The notes below the pieces were generated by a model. That model did no database searches. It had not been told where the DNA came from and saw nothing but the letters and a program-made list of their open reading frames with translations. Below, in pieces: positions 62,301-64,000 of a stretch of DNA of 64,000 nucleotides. The position numbers were made by a program, and so were the translations under genes. Origin of the DNA: Liolophura sinensis (lineage: Eukaryota > Mollusca > Polyplacophora > Chitonida > Chitonidae); contig NW_027018028.1 of the NCBI RefSeq assembly GCF_032854445.1, positions 48,950 through 112,949 of the forward strand, written 5' to 3'. The first letter of the stretch is position 1; every line of letters begins with the position of its first letter.

Positions 62301-64000
62301 TCCGACTTCCACTGGTGGATTTAGCACAACAGTCCCATCGACTAAAACTAAAACATCACAGAGCACTACTGTGACGTCAGTACCGTCTCCGACTTCCACT
62401 GGTGGATTTAGCACAACAGTCCCTTCGACTAAAACTAAAACATCACAGAACACTACTGTAACGTCAGTACCGTCTCCGACTTCCACTGGTGGATTTAGCA
62501 CAACAGTCCCTCCAACTAAAACTAAAACATCACAGAGCACTACTGTGACGTCATTACCGTCTCCGACTTCCACTGGTGGATTGAGCACAACAGTCCCATC
62601 GACTAAAACTAAACCATCACAGAACCCTACTGTAACGTCAGTACCGTCTCCGACTTCCACTGGTGGATTTAGCACAACAGTCCCTTCGACTGAAACTCAA
62701 ACATCACAGAACACTACTGTGACGTTAGTACCGTCTCCGACTTCCACTGGTGGATTGAGCACAACAGTCCCTTCGACTGAAACTAAAATATCAGAGAACC
62801 CTACTGTAACGTCAGTACCGTCTCCGACTTCCACTGGTGGATTGAGCACAACAGTCCCTTCCACTAAAACTAAAACATCACAGAGCACTACTGTGACGTC
62901 AGTACCGTCTCCGACTTCCACTGGTGGATTGAGCACAACAGTCCCTTCGACTGAAACTAAAATATCAGAGAACCCTACTGTAACGTCAGTACCGTCTCCG
63001 ACTTCCACTGGTGGATTGAGCACAACAGTCCCTTCGACTAAAACTAAAACATCACAGAGCACTACTGTGACGTCAGTACCGTCTCCGACTTCCACTGGTG
63101 GATTTAGCACAACAGTCCCTTCGACTGAAACTAAAACATCACAGAACACTACTGTAACGTCAGTACCGTTTCCGACTTCCACTGGTGGATTGAGCACAAC
63201 AGTCCCTTCGACTGAAACTCAAACATCACAGAACACTACTGTGACGTTAGTACCGTCTCCGACTTCCACTGGTGGATTGAGCACAACAGTCCCTTCGACT
63301 GAAACTAAAATATCAGAGAACCCTACTGTAACGTCAGTACCGTCTCCGACTTCCACTGGTGGATTTAGCACAACAGTCCCATCGACTAAAACTAAAACAT
63401 CACAGAGCACTACTGTGACGTCAGTACCGTCTCCGACTTCCACTGGTGGATTTAGCACAACAGTCCCTTTGACTAAAACTCAAACATCACAGAACACTAC
63501 TGTGACGTTATTACCGTCTCCGACTTCCACTAGCGGATTTAGCACAACAGTCCCTTTGACTAAAACTAAAACATCACAGAACACTACTGTAACGTCAGTA
63601 CCGTCTCCGACTTCCACTGGTGGATTGAGCACAACAGTCCCATCGACTGAAACTAAAACATCACAGAACCCTACTGTAACGTCAGTACCGTCTCCGACTT
63701 CCACTGGTGGATTGAGCACAACAGTCCCATCGACTAAAACTAAACCATCACAGAACCCTACTGTAACGTCAGTACCGTCTCCGACTTCCACTGGTGGATT
63801 TAGCACAACAGTCCCTTCGACTAAAACTAAAACATCACAGAGCACTACTGTGACGTCATTACCGTCTCCGACTTCCACTGGTGGATTGAGCACAACAGTC
63901 CCATCGACTAAAACTAAACCATCACAGAACCCTACTGTAACGTCAGTACCGTCTCCGACTTCCACTGGTGGATTTAGCACAACAGTCCCATCGACTAAAA
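59339..64000 (+). CDS. Second mucin-like gene, 5' part (signal peptide plus 29-aa repeats)
   Basis: Exon 59339-59399 encodes MAVRKFTLVLSISFLVMITK, a classical signal peptide (basic n-region, then about 14 hydrophobic residues). An acceptor (tttttag) sits one base before the ATG, so an untranslated exon lies upstream. The donor aaag|gtatgt and acceptor ttcttacag|at (59699) join in phase 1 and give Asp-Thr-Cys. The second exon is open to the window end without a stop, at least 1454 codons in all. About 115 residues of unique Ser/Thr/Pro-rich leader (one Cys) come first, then 29-aa repeats of the type TSTGGFSTTVPSTETKTSQ-NTTVTSVPSP, about 55% Ser+Thr. The frame is unbroken over 4.3 kb. It is predicted to be secreted or membrane-anchored and heavily O-glycosylated; the C-terminus is outside the window. 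- strand frames here are by-products. Confidence 0.85.
60043..64000 (+). repeat. 87-bp coding tandem array, 45 units and continuing
   Basis: The block acttccactgg starts at 60043 and again at 63958, a difference of exactly 45 x 87, so no unit has gained or lost a base. The first three to four units are more diverged (ggcaaattt, ccaaccacttc). Later units fall into a few types and form a 522-bp (six-unit) higher-order repeat: the rare gtgacgttagtacc recurs near 62195, 62717 and 63239. A longer 1044-bp echo links 61808 and 62852 (gtcccttccact). Confidence 0.97.

Noticed and set aside
59952-63980. - strand frames of the type NPPVEVGDGTDVTV
   Set aside because: Antisense of the 87-bp mucin repeat; the + strand has the signal peptide, splice sites and the unbroken frame.

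Overview
The window is eukaryotic, most likely from a mollusc or another lophotrochozoan. It has GT-AG introns, microsatellites, a decayed APE-type LINE and tRNA-derived SINEs whose tails (a stretch reading ttcttgagtacggcgtaaaa, and a cactcact tail) look to me like families common in molluscs; that family assignment is from memory. There is no bacterial-type gene organisation. The apparent theme is a cluster of Ser/Thr-rich, mucin-like genes, all on the + strand, built from tandem repeats and exons joined mostly in phase 1.

Layout. 1-26769 is one uninterrupted array of about 162 copies of a 165-bp (55-codon) unit; it enters the window already in progress. In one frame it encodes a peptide about 56% Ser+Thr. 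The array leads in frame into a splice donor at 26847/26848, a transmembrane exon (27736-27847) and a terminal exon with the cytoplasmic tail and stop (28444-28636): the 3' end of a type I membrane mucin. The Ser/Thr frame of the array nevertheless carries about 22 stops and three +1 insertions, so only the last 266 codons before the donor are continuously open.

29.9-47.5 kb is dominated by a 34-bp minisatellite in four blocks (largest 39106-47528). Between and after them lie four related duplicated cassettes (30.4-32.5, 35.1-36.2, 36.8-39.1 and 47.5-50.1 kb). Each cassette carries tiny symmetric phase 1-1 candidate exons (30, 39 or 48 nt) encoding Thr/Ser-rich peptides. No start or terminal exon for them was found.

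50-59 kb holds a trinucleotide repeat, a triple 20-bp repeat containing TGTTTA and TGAGTCA, an inverted-repeat element (about 51768-52156), long (AT)n and (ACAT)n tracts, a second type of SINE and a dead LINE (about 55140-58560) with two SINEs inserted in its reverse-transcriptase region.

A second mucin gene begins at 59339 with a signal-peptide exon, a phase 1 intron, and a giant exon from 59699 to the end of the window. That exon contains a unique Ser/Thr/Pro leader and 45 consecutive 87-bp (29-aa) repeats with no length variation and no stop. In contrast to the first array, this one looks maintained. Together the window suggests a locus where mucin coding sequence is generated by minisatellite expansion, unequal exchange and shuffling of phase 1 exons.
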